Source of the DNA: Bufo bufo
Lineage: Eukaryota; Chordata; Amphibia; Anura; Bufonidae
DNA length: 64,000 nucleotides
Direction: 5' to 3'
NCBI RefSeq assembly: GCF_905171765.1
Contig: NC_053392.1
Span: forward strand, 397,944,119-398,008,118
Shown: positions 45,001-57,000 of the stretch, in pieces
How the letters are laid out: each line of letters begins with the position of its first letter
Position numbering within the stretch: position 1 is the first letter of the stretch
The notes under the pieces: generated by a model
Databases searched by the model: none
The model's input: only the letters and a program-made list of their open reading frames with translations
What the model was told of the DNA's origin: nothing
Translations under genes and position numbers: made by a program

Positions 45001-48000
45001 GGTTAAGGGTTTAAAGGAGCACTGTAAGTTACAATGTTATGGCATATCGTTTGGATATGCAAGGACATGCTGATCAGTGGGTGCCAATCTCTGGGAACAT
45101 AACCGATCCCTAAACTGAAAGAACAGATGCAGAACAGTTTTGCAATGCAGTGCTCCTGGCTACCAGCTAAGCAGGAAACTGCAGCATAGCTTCATTCAAG
45201 GGAATAGGCTCTGTACTTTCCTGCACAATGGGTGAATGGGGACACTGCTGTGTGTGTGTAAAATCTGTGAAGGAACTGCAGTGCTCAACAGGACCTGGTA
45301 CCTTTGATTTCTTCATTCTTCTATCACCTTCATCATTATCATCAGAGTAGTGGCGTTTCTTTTCTTTTTTGTGCTTAGTAGGACGTCGCCTATCATGGCT
45401 TGTGTCTTCTACATCGTCATCCAATACCAGCTCATATTTGCTGCTGAGATAGTTAAGAATTGCCCCGACATGGAAACTATTGGCTCATTTACACTGCTAT
45501 ATAAACTAAAAGGCATATTTACACTAGGGATCGACCGATTATCGGCCAATATTCAGGATTTTCAAATTTATCGGTATCGGCATCTATTTTGCCGATATGC
45601 AGATAATGAATCGGGAACAAGGATCGCGCTGCTGTCAGCTTGAACCGTGTTCACTAAGCAGCACAGGGGAAAAGGAAGCAGTGTCTCCCTCCCTCCCCCC
45701 TGTGCCGCTGCTACCAATGAAAGGAGAGAGAAGAGGAGGGGAGGGCCTGTGGCCACCAATGATGTTGACTCATTCATTTAAATTCAACAGGAGGCGGGAG
45801 CTGGCTGCAGAATCATATAGCCGCACCCGACCTCTATGACAAGTAGCTGCCATCCGCAGCAATTAACCCCTGCTGCACCTGAGGGGTTAACTGCCGCGAA
45901 TCGCAGCTACCGCTCATAGAGGTCGGGTGCGGCTATAGGATTCTGCAGCCAGCACCCGCCTCCTGTATATGAATTAATGGGCAAGTTATCTTCAATGGTG
46001 GCGCGGTGCACCCCCCCCCCCCACCCAAGCCACCAGTATTAATCATTGGTGGCAGTGGTCACACGGTCCCCTCCTCCTCCTCAATGGTGGCAGTGACAGC
46101 TTCTGATCGGAGCCCCAGCAGTGTAAGCCTGAGGCTCCGATCGCTTACCATGGCAGCTAGGACGCTACTGAAGCCCTGGATGCCATAGTCTGCTGCATGC
46201 TGCTGTGTGCACAAAGCACAGAGCAGCAGGGACAGTGTGAGGTCCTATTCACCCTGATAGAGCTCTATCAGGGTGAATAGGACAAGGGTTCTAGCCCCTA
46301 AGGGTGCTAAAAGTTAGTAAATAAACATGTTCATTTTCAGCAGATTTGTGTAGGAACTTTTAGTTTTTTCAAAAATGAAAATGCACAGAATATCGGTATA
46401 AATTATCGGCCTGAAAGTTCACAGATTATCGGTATCGGCTCTAAAAAGGAAAAACAATATCGGTCGATCCCTAATTTACTCTGTGCCAATGAGCATACAA
46501 TTGTCGGGAAGGAAGTGTTCCTTCTCTATAACTGCCTGCTCGTCAGTGGAGGTGAAGCGCTGCACAGTCACCTCCACTGTATAGGGGTGGGCTACTGCCA
46601 TCCCTTATCCTCATACAAATTCATTGTTTCTGGGCAGCAGAGTGCTGTTTAGACAGTATGATTTACACCCCAGATCATTTCACCCGAGGAACGAGCGTTT
46701 TGATCTGTGGCACTTTTACATGTGCAGATTATCGGGAATGAACATTTGTAGGAACCACTGGGCAGCATAAATGCAGCATTAGATAGAAGCAGAACTGACA
46801 GTTTTTGGACAGCAAACGTGCTATTTTTATTGATACCACTCATTGTCTATATGCCAGAGTTGCTCTGCAGTAGGAATTCCACCCATTAACAAACTACCAG
46901 GGAAGTGATTTTTCCTGTGGGATTTTAAACAGCACAATTATAACCTACATGGTCACATTTGGGTAAAAAGATACTCTTGTTGAGGTTTAGCCTTTTCTTT
47001 CAGAGCAAGTTTGGAAGATTTTTCTGCATCCTTCTCATATTCCTTGAAATCATCCTTGGTGTATTTTCCACCTGAAAATCAAAACAGAATTACTTTTTGT
47101 CCCTTGCTGATCAGACACATATCCCAATCTAATCTATCTATACATACAAATATATGCAGAGAAGGGCCAAAATAGACTTGTGGGGAATTTACATTCACTA
47201 GGTGTTAAAAAAATAAAATAAAAATAATGACATGACATCCTCATTCTGTGGGTCCATATGAGTATAATTCCAAATTTAAATAGTTTATATTAGGTGTCTG
47301 AGACTTGTTTTTTGCAGGGCGAACTATAGTATTGGTACCATCATGGGGTATGTATGACTTCATCACTTTTAAAAAAAAAAAATGGGGGGGGGGGGGACAA
47401 GGAGACCAAAAAAAGGTAAAAAAGATTCATTTTTTCTAGTTATGGCGTTCACCACGCAGGAAAAATATTTTGATATTTGAATACTTTGAATATTTAAATA
47501 CTTTGAATATCAGAGCAATACTCATTATGCTTATTTTTTACATAAATTAAGAAAGGGGATTCTGACAGGCTGCCTGTGAAGCCATGCCTTGGTGCTCCTG
47601 CTGTGAAAGCACCAGGCTCTGATTGGCTGCCATGCTCTGATTGGCTTCACAAGGCCCTAGCTGTCATGGTAACTGAGAGCCTGGCACTTTCATAGCAGGG
47701 GCATTGATTGGAGAACAAAGGGGGCCTTCTCTGTCTCTCTAACCCCAGAGATGCCACGGTCGCTATTGACAGGGGCATCTGAGCATATGTTTCAATACGT
47801 TTTGGTCCGTTTTGTTTTGTGAAATCTTTCTTTTTTTAAATTAAGATTTGAAGGAATTATCTATGGTTTGCCTAATTATAGTCTACGGGTACATCAAGCC
47901 ATAATTTTATTGCGTTTACAAAACACTCCATATCGGTCCCACTTACAGAGAGACTCCACCAGTACTAATCCTGGTTATACCTACTAATTGCTACTGTAAT

Positions 48001-51000
48001 CATCTCCCAGAGGCAATTCATGCAATTTTCAACAAATATTGCCTAATGACAAAGAAAAATATATTTACAGGAAATATACTGTGACCATGACAAGAGGACA
48101 TGTCTAAAGCAGGCATGCTCAACCTACGGCCCTCCAGCTGTTACAAAACTACAACTCCCATTATTCCAGGACAGTCTACAGCCATCAGCCTACAGAAGGG
48201 CATGGTGGGAGTCGTAGTTTTACAACAGCTGGAGGGCCGCTGGTTGCGCATCCCTGTTCTAAAGGACAGAAGGGGGTTCTTTACTGTTAGAGCAGTGATA
48301 CTACAGAATGCCCAGCCAGAGGAGGTGGTGAAGTCATTGAAAGAGTACAAGAGGGGGCTGGATTTATTTCTGGAGTGTAATAGTATTACACGTTTCGTTA
48401 TTAGAATTCTGGAAAGGCCATTGATCCAGAGAGTTATTCTCCAGGAAGGAATTTCTTTCACCTAAAATGAGGAAAATTGGCTTCTACCTACCTCATGGGT
48501 GGAGGGGTTGCCTTCTCTGGATCAGGATTTGCAGGATAACAGGCTGAACTAGATGGACATATGTCTTGTTTCAGTCTTCTTTTACTATTCTGAAATACGT
48601 CTAAATCATGCTCGCGCCTCTTCATAACTTCGGCAGAACCACCGCCAGCTATGGGGCTTTATTAAGACCGACGTCTAAAACGCTGGTCTTAATAAATGTG
48701 CCCCAATGTCACTATATCTCTATAATTCTACTATGCAAACAATCTTCATTGTGGTAGAAAAGATATTTCCAGATCCATTGTTGAATCCAAAAAAAGCAAG
48801 CTTGAATGCTGGAACATCCAGTGTTAGGCCTTATTCACACATCCGTGTTTGGTCAGTGACTTCCATCAGTGATTGTGAGCCAAAACCAGGTGTGGTGCTA
48901 AATACAGAACAGGTACAGATCTTTCCCATATACCTATGTAGCTTACACTGCTGGGTTTGGTTCACAATCACTGATTAAAATCAGTGACGTGTGAATAGGG
49001 ATTAGCGAATCATGTTTCATCCGAAGTCAATTTGCATTAAACTTCGTTCCAATACTGTACGGAGCAGGAGCAGTATTAGAATGTATTGGCTCCGATGAGC
49101 TGAAGTTATCGCTTCTCTTAATTTGTACTGTAAAAAACCATATCCCGAACTCGGGTTCAGTTCCATTCCGGATTTTTTTTTTTTTTACAGTACAAATTAA
49201 TTTATGAAGTTATTACGCAAAGTCTCGCGAGACTTGAATGGGTCCGCAATCTGGGAGATGCGGTGTGGTGCGGAACGGAGGCACTCAATTTTCTGTCTGT
49301 ACCTCCGCATCACAAAAAAGTAGTGCATGCATTACTTTTTTGCGATGTGGACCATGAACCCTATTCAAGTGAATGGGTCTGCGATCTGCGATCCGCATGC
49401 AGCGGCCCTACGGTTGGTGCCCGTGCATTGCGGACCGCAGAACAGGCCTGGCCAGCACGTGGTTGTGTGCAGGAGTCTTAAGCCATTATTGTGGGGAAAC
49501 CTGTCAGTAAGTGTTCAGTTTTTCTGCAGCACCACCACGGGAAAATTTAGCATTACACAGTATCGATTTAAAACAATGGATTACTTGTGTAATGCAGGAC
49601 AGGTCCTCAATAGAGATGCTGTTCGTAATCGGCCAAAAAATAAGGATTCTGAAATGAAAATTCCCCTCTATCAAAGGGGGTTGCCTCACTTCAAACATTG
49701 GTGGCCTATTGATAAGATATGCCACCAAGGCCAGATGGGTGCTTGTCCCACCTCTGGCACAGCTGCCCTCCATTCATTTCTATGGGAGTGCTGAAAAACG
49801 CGATTTTTGTATAACTTACCAGTAAAATCTCTTTCTCGCTCTTCCTTGGGGGACACCTTGGGTATAGCTCAGCTCCCTAGGAGGCGTGACACTAGGTGAA
49901 AAACTGTTAAGCCCCTCCTCCAGCAGCTATACCCTCAGCCTGGAGAGAGATACTACCAGTTGCGTGTCCAAGTAGTGAGAAAAGGCAATGACCAACAAAG
50001 TGGAACCAACAAGTCAACTACCCGACAGGGGCAACCAAACCGTAACCTGTAGAACAAAAACCGATGGGTGGGTGCTGTGTCCCCCAAGGAAGAGCGAGAA
50101 AGATTTTACTGGCAAGTTATACAAAAATCTTGATTACTCGCCCATTTCCTTGGGGGACACAGGAGACCTTGGGACGTCCGAGAGCAGTCCAAGAGGGGAG
50201 GGACCACAGCCCAAGGCGAAGCAACCGCAGGTATCAAGAAATCGCCGCCTGCAAGACCAGGCGGCCCAAAGCAGCATCCGCCGATGCACGAGTGTCCACC
50301 CTGTAGAACTTGGTAAAAGTGTGCAAGGAAGACCAATTGGCCGCCTTGCACAATTGTTCAGCCGAAGCTCGATGTCTCTGGGCCCAAGAGGCACCGACCG
50401 CTCTGGTGGAATGAGCGGTGACACCGAAAGGCGGAACCCTGCCCTTGGCGCAGTAAGCCACAGCAATAGACAATTTGATGAAGCGCCGAAAGGAGCCGTG
50501 ATCTCCAAGTAAATCTTCAAGGCCCTAACCATGTCCAAGCGGTGCAGTTCCCGTTCCCGGGGGTGGGAAGGGGAGGGGCACAGAGATGGGAGGACGATAT
50601 CCTCATTGAGATGAAAGGCGGAGACCACCTTCGGAAGGAAGGAAGGGGATGGGACTAAGAACAGCCTTATCTTGGTGAAAAACAGAAAAGGCTCAGAACA
50701 AGAAAGGAAGGAAGTCGTAGGGAGATCTTCCGTAATGGCTTGAAGGGGGAAGCTGGAGCGCCGAGAGCACAATATTCAGGTCCCAGGGTGGAATCGGGGA
50801 ACGGTACGGAGGAACCGAGTGAGCCACTCCTTGGATGAAGGTCTTGACAGGCCCGAGAGGGGCCAGGGGACGCTGGAAGAGGATGGACAGTGCTGATACC
50901 TGACCCTTCAAGGAACTGAGGCCTAGCCCCAGGTCCAGGCCGGACTGGAGGAAGGACAGGACCGTCGGGAGAGAGAAGCGGAGAGGGGGTACGCCCAAAT

Positions 51001-54000
51001 TCTCACAGAATCCCAGGTAAGACCTCCAAGTCCGATAATAGATCCTGGACGAGGCTGGCTTCCGGGCTCGGATCATGGTGCGAACCACATCTGCAGAAAA
51101 ACCCTGTCTCGTCAAAACGGTGGTCTCAACAGCCATGCCGTCAAATGTAGCGACCTTAAATGCTGGTGGAAGATCGGTCCTTGAGAGAGGAGATCTTCTC
51201 CGAGAGGCAGCGGCCACGGCGTGTCTCCCAGGAACAGCATCAGATCTGCGTACCAAGACCGGCGAGGCTAATACGGAGCGTCCAGGATCGTGGGAATGCC
51301 TTCTGCCGCGATCTTCCGGAGAACCTGAGGCAGTAGGGGGATGGGCGGTAACAGACACAGAAGGGAAAATTCTTGCCACGGAAGAACGAGGGCGTCGGCG
51401 CCATATGCCCTCGGGTCCCTTGCCCTGGACAGGAAGGTGGGAAGCTTGCAGTTGAACCTGGAGGCCATGAGGTCCACATCCGGACGCCCCCAACAAAGGC
51501 AAATGGACTTGAACATGTCCGGGTGAAGCGACCACTCGCCCGGGTCAATGGTGGTCCGGCTGAGGAAATCCGCCTTCCAGTTCTCCACCCCTGGAATATA
51601 AATCACCGACAGGGCCGGAACGTGAGCTTCCGCCCAGAGGAGAATGCGGGAAACCTCTCGCATCGCCGCGGCGCTGCGAGTGCCCCCCTGGTGATTTATG
51701 TACGCCACGGCTGTGGCATTGTCCGATTGTACACGGACGGGATGGCCTTTTAGCAGGGGAGTCCAGTGTCGGAGCGACAAGAGGATCGATCTCAATTCCA
51801 GGACGTTGATCGGCAGCTTGGACTCCGATCGAGACCAAGTGCCCCTCCCCAACCCTGCAGACTGGAATCGGTGGTAACCACCAGCCAGGTCATTGGAAGA
51901 AAGGATTTCCCCTGGAGAGGGGTCCGTAACCACCAAAGGAGGGAGGCCCGAATTCGGGGAGGTAGAAGAAAGGGCCGGTCCAGACTCTCCAGCGACTTTT
52001 CCCAGGCAGAAAAGATCGCCCTTTGAAATGTGCGGGAATGAAACTGTTTGAACGGAATCGCCTCGAAGCAGGCAACCATTTGCCCCAACACCCGCATGCT
52101 GGATCGGAAGGACAGACGACGCGGAGAAGAAGATTGCAAACCGGACCGGTGGAGGGCAGACGTTTTTCCGGTGGAAGACGGACCTCCGCCGCCTCCGTAT
52201 CCAGCAGCATCCCCAGGAAGATCAACCGTCTGGAGGGGGTCAGGGAAGACTTGGGAAGGTTGACAAGCCAACCGAACCGCGCCAGGGTCTCCAGAGTGAG
52301 GTCCACGCTGGCGGACGTTTGAGAAAAGGAGGTCGCCTTGATGAGGACGTCGTCCAAGTAAGGCAGCGGAAGGGAAGGGCGACAAACTGATAGTGATCGT
52401 TTCCCACAGCGAAGCGGAGGAAACGATGGTGACGCCGAGCGACCGGAACGTGGAGATAGGCGTCCTGAATGTAGATTGACGACATAAAATCCCCCTTCTC
52501 CAGGGAAGCCACCACGTTTAGCCGTTTCAGGTCTGGGATCGATCTAGGATCCAGTAGGCTCTGAATGGCTGAGGAGAAGGGGCGGCCGCACACTCGGGGT
52601 CTGCGGAGAACGGGATCAAAAGAAACGATCCGGAGGGAGAGACGTAAACTCGAGGATACAATTTCAAGCGCCCAGGCGTCGGAGACATGAGCCTCCCAGA
52701 CGGCCTTGCGCCAGGTGGGCTGTGCCCGAAAAAAAGGGCTTCTTGCACCTATCTTAGAGAGGCCAGAGGAGGAGCCGGCTGCGAATCGAGGCCCAGAGGA
52801 CCTGCAGGAGGACCGACAACAAGATGGGGAAGAGGGGTGCTCTGTCACCCGTGGCTTCTGAAATGATCTCATGCAAACGGGGTCCTGAATAAACGTGAAT
52901 AGTAGCCCAGTAAGAGAACACTTGGAGGCGGAGTCCGCCGCCCAAACCTTCAGCCAAAGCTCCCTCCTGACAAAAAACGGCTAGGGCAGCCGAGCGGGCT
53001 ATGAGGGCCACCCGCATCGAGAGAAGCTCGCAGATGAATTTTCCTTGCTGAACTATCAGTTGAGTTAAGGATTCGAGGTCCTGAATGGGGACGTCCTACC
53101 CAAATTCCTGTTCAAGCTGGGAGCCCCATTCAGAGACCGCTTTCCCCACCTAGACAGAGGCAAAGACCGGTCTGAGGGCTGAACCCGAGGCAGCAAAGAT
53201 GGCTTTGGAGAGGGACTCCATACGATGGTCCTTGGTGGAATGAAGCGAGCAGCCGCCTGCTACAGGAATGGCCGTACTCTTAGACAGGCGGGCCACGGGA
53301 GGGTCAACCTTAGGCGGGGACGCCCACGTGGCAACACAATCCGCTGGAAATGGGTAACAAATGTCCAGCTTTTTGGGAGAGGTAAAGCGGGCATCAGGGC
53401 GAGCCCAAGCTTTAGAGACCATTGAAGAAAAATCGGCGTGGAGAGGAAAAACTTTGGACGCCTGTTTGGAGCGGAAAAAAGACACGCCGACCTGTTCAGT
53501 GCTGGAGGTTCATTGTGTATCTTAAAAGTATCAAGAATGTTAGTGATGAGGTGACCCACTGCGGAGGCTAGTTTGGACGGCAGTGAGGAGTCCATGTCCC
53601 AATCTGAATCAGCCAGATCTCTCTCAGAGGGCGAGTCCTGTGGGGAGGAGAGGCCCGACTGAGTCCGCACGCGTGGCGGAGAGAGAGACGCATCTGAGGA
53701 TGATGCGCACTCTGTCCTGGAGCGCTTCTGAGAGTGCCGGGTCCCGGCGGCAGAAGCGGAAGTCCCGGAGGGTGCGACAGGGGGTGTGGCAGCCTGCAGG
53801 GTAGGCGGTCTGTCTACAAGGCGGCCTACTATGTGGGTGAGACTTTCCACGGCCTGGGACAGGGTTCTAGCCCAGTCAGGCGGTCCAGAGGGAACGGGGG
53901 CGGCACGGTGGGTGGCGGACCCTGCATTGGGGCCTGGCATGCGGATCAGATTGTCCCCGTGGAAAAGGATCTCTGCAGGCGGTACAGGCATGGTACCAGG

Positions 54001-57000
54001 GCTTAGGGGCCCCTGTGGGATCTGACATGCTGGTGATGCCGGAGGTATAAATAACCCAGTAAAGAGAGGGCCTATACCTAGGCTAGGGCCACTGGTGCTA
54101 GGAGGGGTTAACTGTCCTACCAGGAGAGCCTCAAAGCGTGGAGCAGCAGCAACAGCAGCAGGAACAGGCAGCAGAGAGAGAGATTGACACCAGGAGCGGC
54201 AGATGTCAGCGCTGGATGATTGGATGTCCCCCGATGTAAAAGAGGCAGCAGCGGTGGCTGGCAGGTTCCTTTCCTCAGCAGAGCGTTGTTGGAGAGTGCC
54301 GCACGCGCGGCAAAATTAACCCCTGAGGTGCCCGAACGAAGAGGAGCCGCCGGACCCGAGAACTAGCAGCACGGCGGAGCTAAGGGAAGGGGTGCTCGAC
54401 TGCCGCCATTTGGAGCGCCAGGTGACGGGAAGATGCGGGGAGTCCTGTACAACCGCAGACACGGTCCTGGATGTTTTGCAGGGAAAAAAGTACTGCGGCC
54501 ACCTGACTTGGTTGGCCACAGCGCTGGTGCCAGGTGGATAAAAAAAGTGATGGAACCCCTATCCGCCAGATCTCTGCCCCCCGCTGATCCCAGACTCCAA
54601 GTTGTTTGCAGACACCAAAGGCAGAGGAGGGGGAGGCAAAGGGGGAGGGGGGTTGGGCTAGAGCAGCCACTCTCACAATCCTGCTGTCTTCACCCTCGGT
54701 CCATTCCAGCAGGGTCGCCCCTTCAGCTACTGGCACCGCAGTGGCAGGACGCTGGAAGAGGGACTTGGAGTTTGGGCGACCCTTAAGCTGGCGGGATGCA
54801 GGGGAGCTAGTCCTGGTCCACCTTGTCTTCTGTGGGGGAGGCAGCAGTGCAAGTGACCAGCACTGGCGCAACTCGACCCCGGGAGAAACAGGGAGGTCCA
54901 GGCGTCTCTGTTGTCCCTGAAACTGAAAACCAAAAATAGATCATAAAATTAAAAAAATTAAAAATAAATGAAAAGGAGAAGCAGCCCTGCAGAACAGGGA
55001 GTGTCTTGCCTCCTTGGACACTAAGCAAAAACTGGCAGTCTCTCTCCTCAGGCTGAGGGTATAGCTGCTGGAGGAGGGACTTAACAGTTTTCACTTAGTG
55101 TCACGCCTCCTAGGGAGCTGAGCTATACCCTAAGGTCTCCTGTGTCCCCCAAGGAAATGGTCGAGAAATAGCTGAGTGCACCCAAAAAAAAATGAATGGA
55201 AAGGCTGTGCATGCACTCCATTCTAGAGATGGGTGTGAGTCCTAGAGGTGGGACCCACGCCTATCTGACATTGATGGCATATCTTAGCAATATGCCACCA
55301 GTGTTCAAGGTGAGACAACCCCTTTAACTAAGTTACCCAAAAATGTATATGAAATGGGAAAACCTAAAGTAGACCATGTATGTAAGGAGTAAAAATCCTC
55401 ACTAGATCATGTGAACAATGTTATACTAAAACTAGTTCCACAAACAAAATACACTCGCACAGTACAAATTTAGTCATTGTACTTATACATTACATTAATA
55501 AAAAGATAGTGATCTGTGCATTGCAAATCAGGGGACAGTACCTTTTCCTTTCCATTTTACTTTTGCAACAGACTGACTGAAATCCACGTGAATGCGTCTG
55601 TCATCAATAAGTACATTATCCATCTTGAAATAGGCTTTCTCGCAGTCTTCCTCCTGAAAAATATTCAGAGATTACATAATGGATGGTTTTATTTCTTCAC
55701 TACCAGACTGTTTGTAATATATAATGTATTACCTTTTCAAACTCAATAAACGCGTAACACAGTGATTCCCCAGTTTTCCAGTCTCGTATTATTTCACAAC
55801 TAGTTAATGGGGGAAAAACCCAGAAATGTTACAATATGAATACATGAATCCTATCTATAAGACCACTTTCACACAGCAGTATTTTGGTCATCAGTTTTGT
55901 ATCCAGGACATGGAAAAGGTGCAAAGCCTTCCATTATACCGTTCCTCTGTTTAGATTCTACTCTTGCTTTTAGCAAACAAATACTGATGCAAAATAATGA
56001 GCAGAACACTGCAGTGTGAAAGCAACTTAAAGGGGTTCTGTCACCTCTAATAACACAAATTCAGATTTTAAACCAGTCATGCTCCACAGCTTACCTTGAA
56101 TCGGCTGTGCTGTTCTATATTGTAATCCGTCCAGTAGTTTTGCAGAAAAACGACTTTTATAACTATGCAAATTAACCCTGAAGGTGCCCAGAGGGGCGTT
56201 ATGTTCCCCTTTGTGTGCCCAGTAACGCCCCTCTTACAGTGCCCAAAACGCCTTCCTCCAGAATCCCTAACCGCCCACAGTCTCATCCCTCTCCTCCCCC
56301 TCCCTAACGGCCGAGCGAAGTCTCGCGCAGACGCAGTACCCACTGAGGGCTGCGCCAGTGCGATTTGCTGGAGACTGAGGGCAGGAGCTTCATTGTCGTC
56401 ACTGGGCGAGCGCCGAGCCCAGTGACATCCGATGCTCGCTCTTCCCTCAGTCTCCAGCAAATCGCACTGGCGCAGCCCTCAGTGGGATCACGCAATTTGT
56501 TCACTAATTACTGTGCACCCATAAATGTAACCTATTTCTTTTGACTAAAGGCACACAATTAGGTGAAGGTGAAGAGAATACCTTTTAATGGATCCAAATC
56601 TTGAAAAGATGATCTCTAAGTCTTCATCAGTCGTAACAGGATTCAATTTGCATACAAAGAGCACATTTTCAGGAGGTTTTATATCTGCATCGGGTATATC
56701 GCCAACCTTAAAAAAGAAAACATATTTATCTTCGTTGATATCTCAATTATATGGATAACCAAAAACATACCGTACATAAATGCTGCCAGGTCACAACCTG
56801 ACACCTATGGGTCAAGTGATGTGCAAATATCCTATCTGACATGACCAATTGGACCACACAAAAGACCCATCAGGTTGCTGGACAAAGCTATGTTCACACT
56901 AGGATCATGCTTCAGGATACGACATCACATTATAATCGTTGTGGGTCTGATCTCTGGGACCCACATCAATCTTGAGAATGAAAGTGAATCTGCCCTGTGG

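Larger units (their letters stand above)
37374..45001. repeat. TTAA-flanked palindromic element B with inserted A and C
   Basis: The left end CCCCTTAAGGACCGGGCTCA follows TTAA at 37370. The right end GGCCTTAAGGGG precedes TTAA at 45002. The left half (37374-38748) and right half (41008-41551) are inverted repeats (CAAATCTGACCAGTGTCACT against AGTGACACTGGTCAGATTTG). The left half holds three tandem ~395-bp copies marked by AAACTACACCCCTCAAGGTA at 37883, 38279 and 38672. An inverted copy of A sits in its centre and element C sits at an internal TTAA. Conserved-looking frames in the tandem copies are repeat artefacts. Confidence 0.78.
49798..55166 (-). mobile_element. DIRS1-like tyrosine-recombinase retrotransposon, copy 1
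   Basis: About 5.4 kb, minus strand, in a PPIL4 intron and in the gene's orientation. Inverted terminal repeats lie at about 49830-49960 and 55028-55165 (GTATAGCTCAGCTCCCTAGG and its complement). An internal region at 50072-50168 complements both extreme ends, the hallmark of DIRS elements, which use it to circularise their DNA. Order on the sense strand: gag-like, RT with RNase H, recombinase. All frames are broken somewhere, so it appears dead. No target duplication is expected. Confidence 0.9.
49665..55325. repeat. Palindromic host repeat split by a DIRS element
   Basis: The left arm (49665-49797: CATTGGTGGCCTATTGATAA, then TTCTATGGGAGTGCTGAAA) and right arm (55167-55325: TAGCTGAGTGCA, then GATGGCATATCTTAGCAATA and GTGAGACAACCCC) are diverged inverted repeats. 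With the DIRS removed, the junction reads GTGCTGAAATAGCTGAGTGC, so the element landed near the palindrome centre. Confidence 0.65.

Noticed and set aside
49988..54920. Plus-strand frames of up to 174 codons in the DIRS element
   Set aside because: Antisense to the gag, RT and recombinase remnants; GC-rich composition leaves long chance frames.
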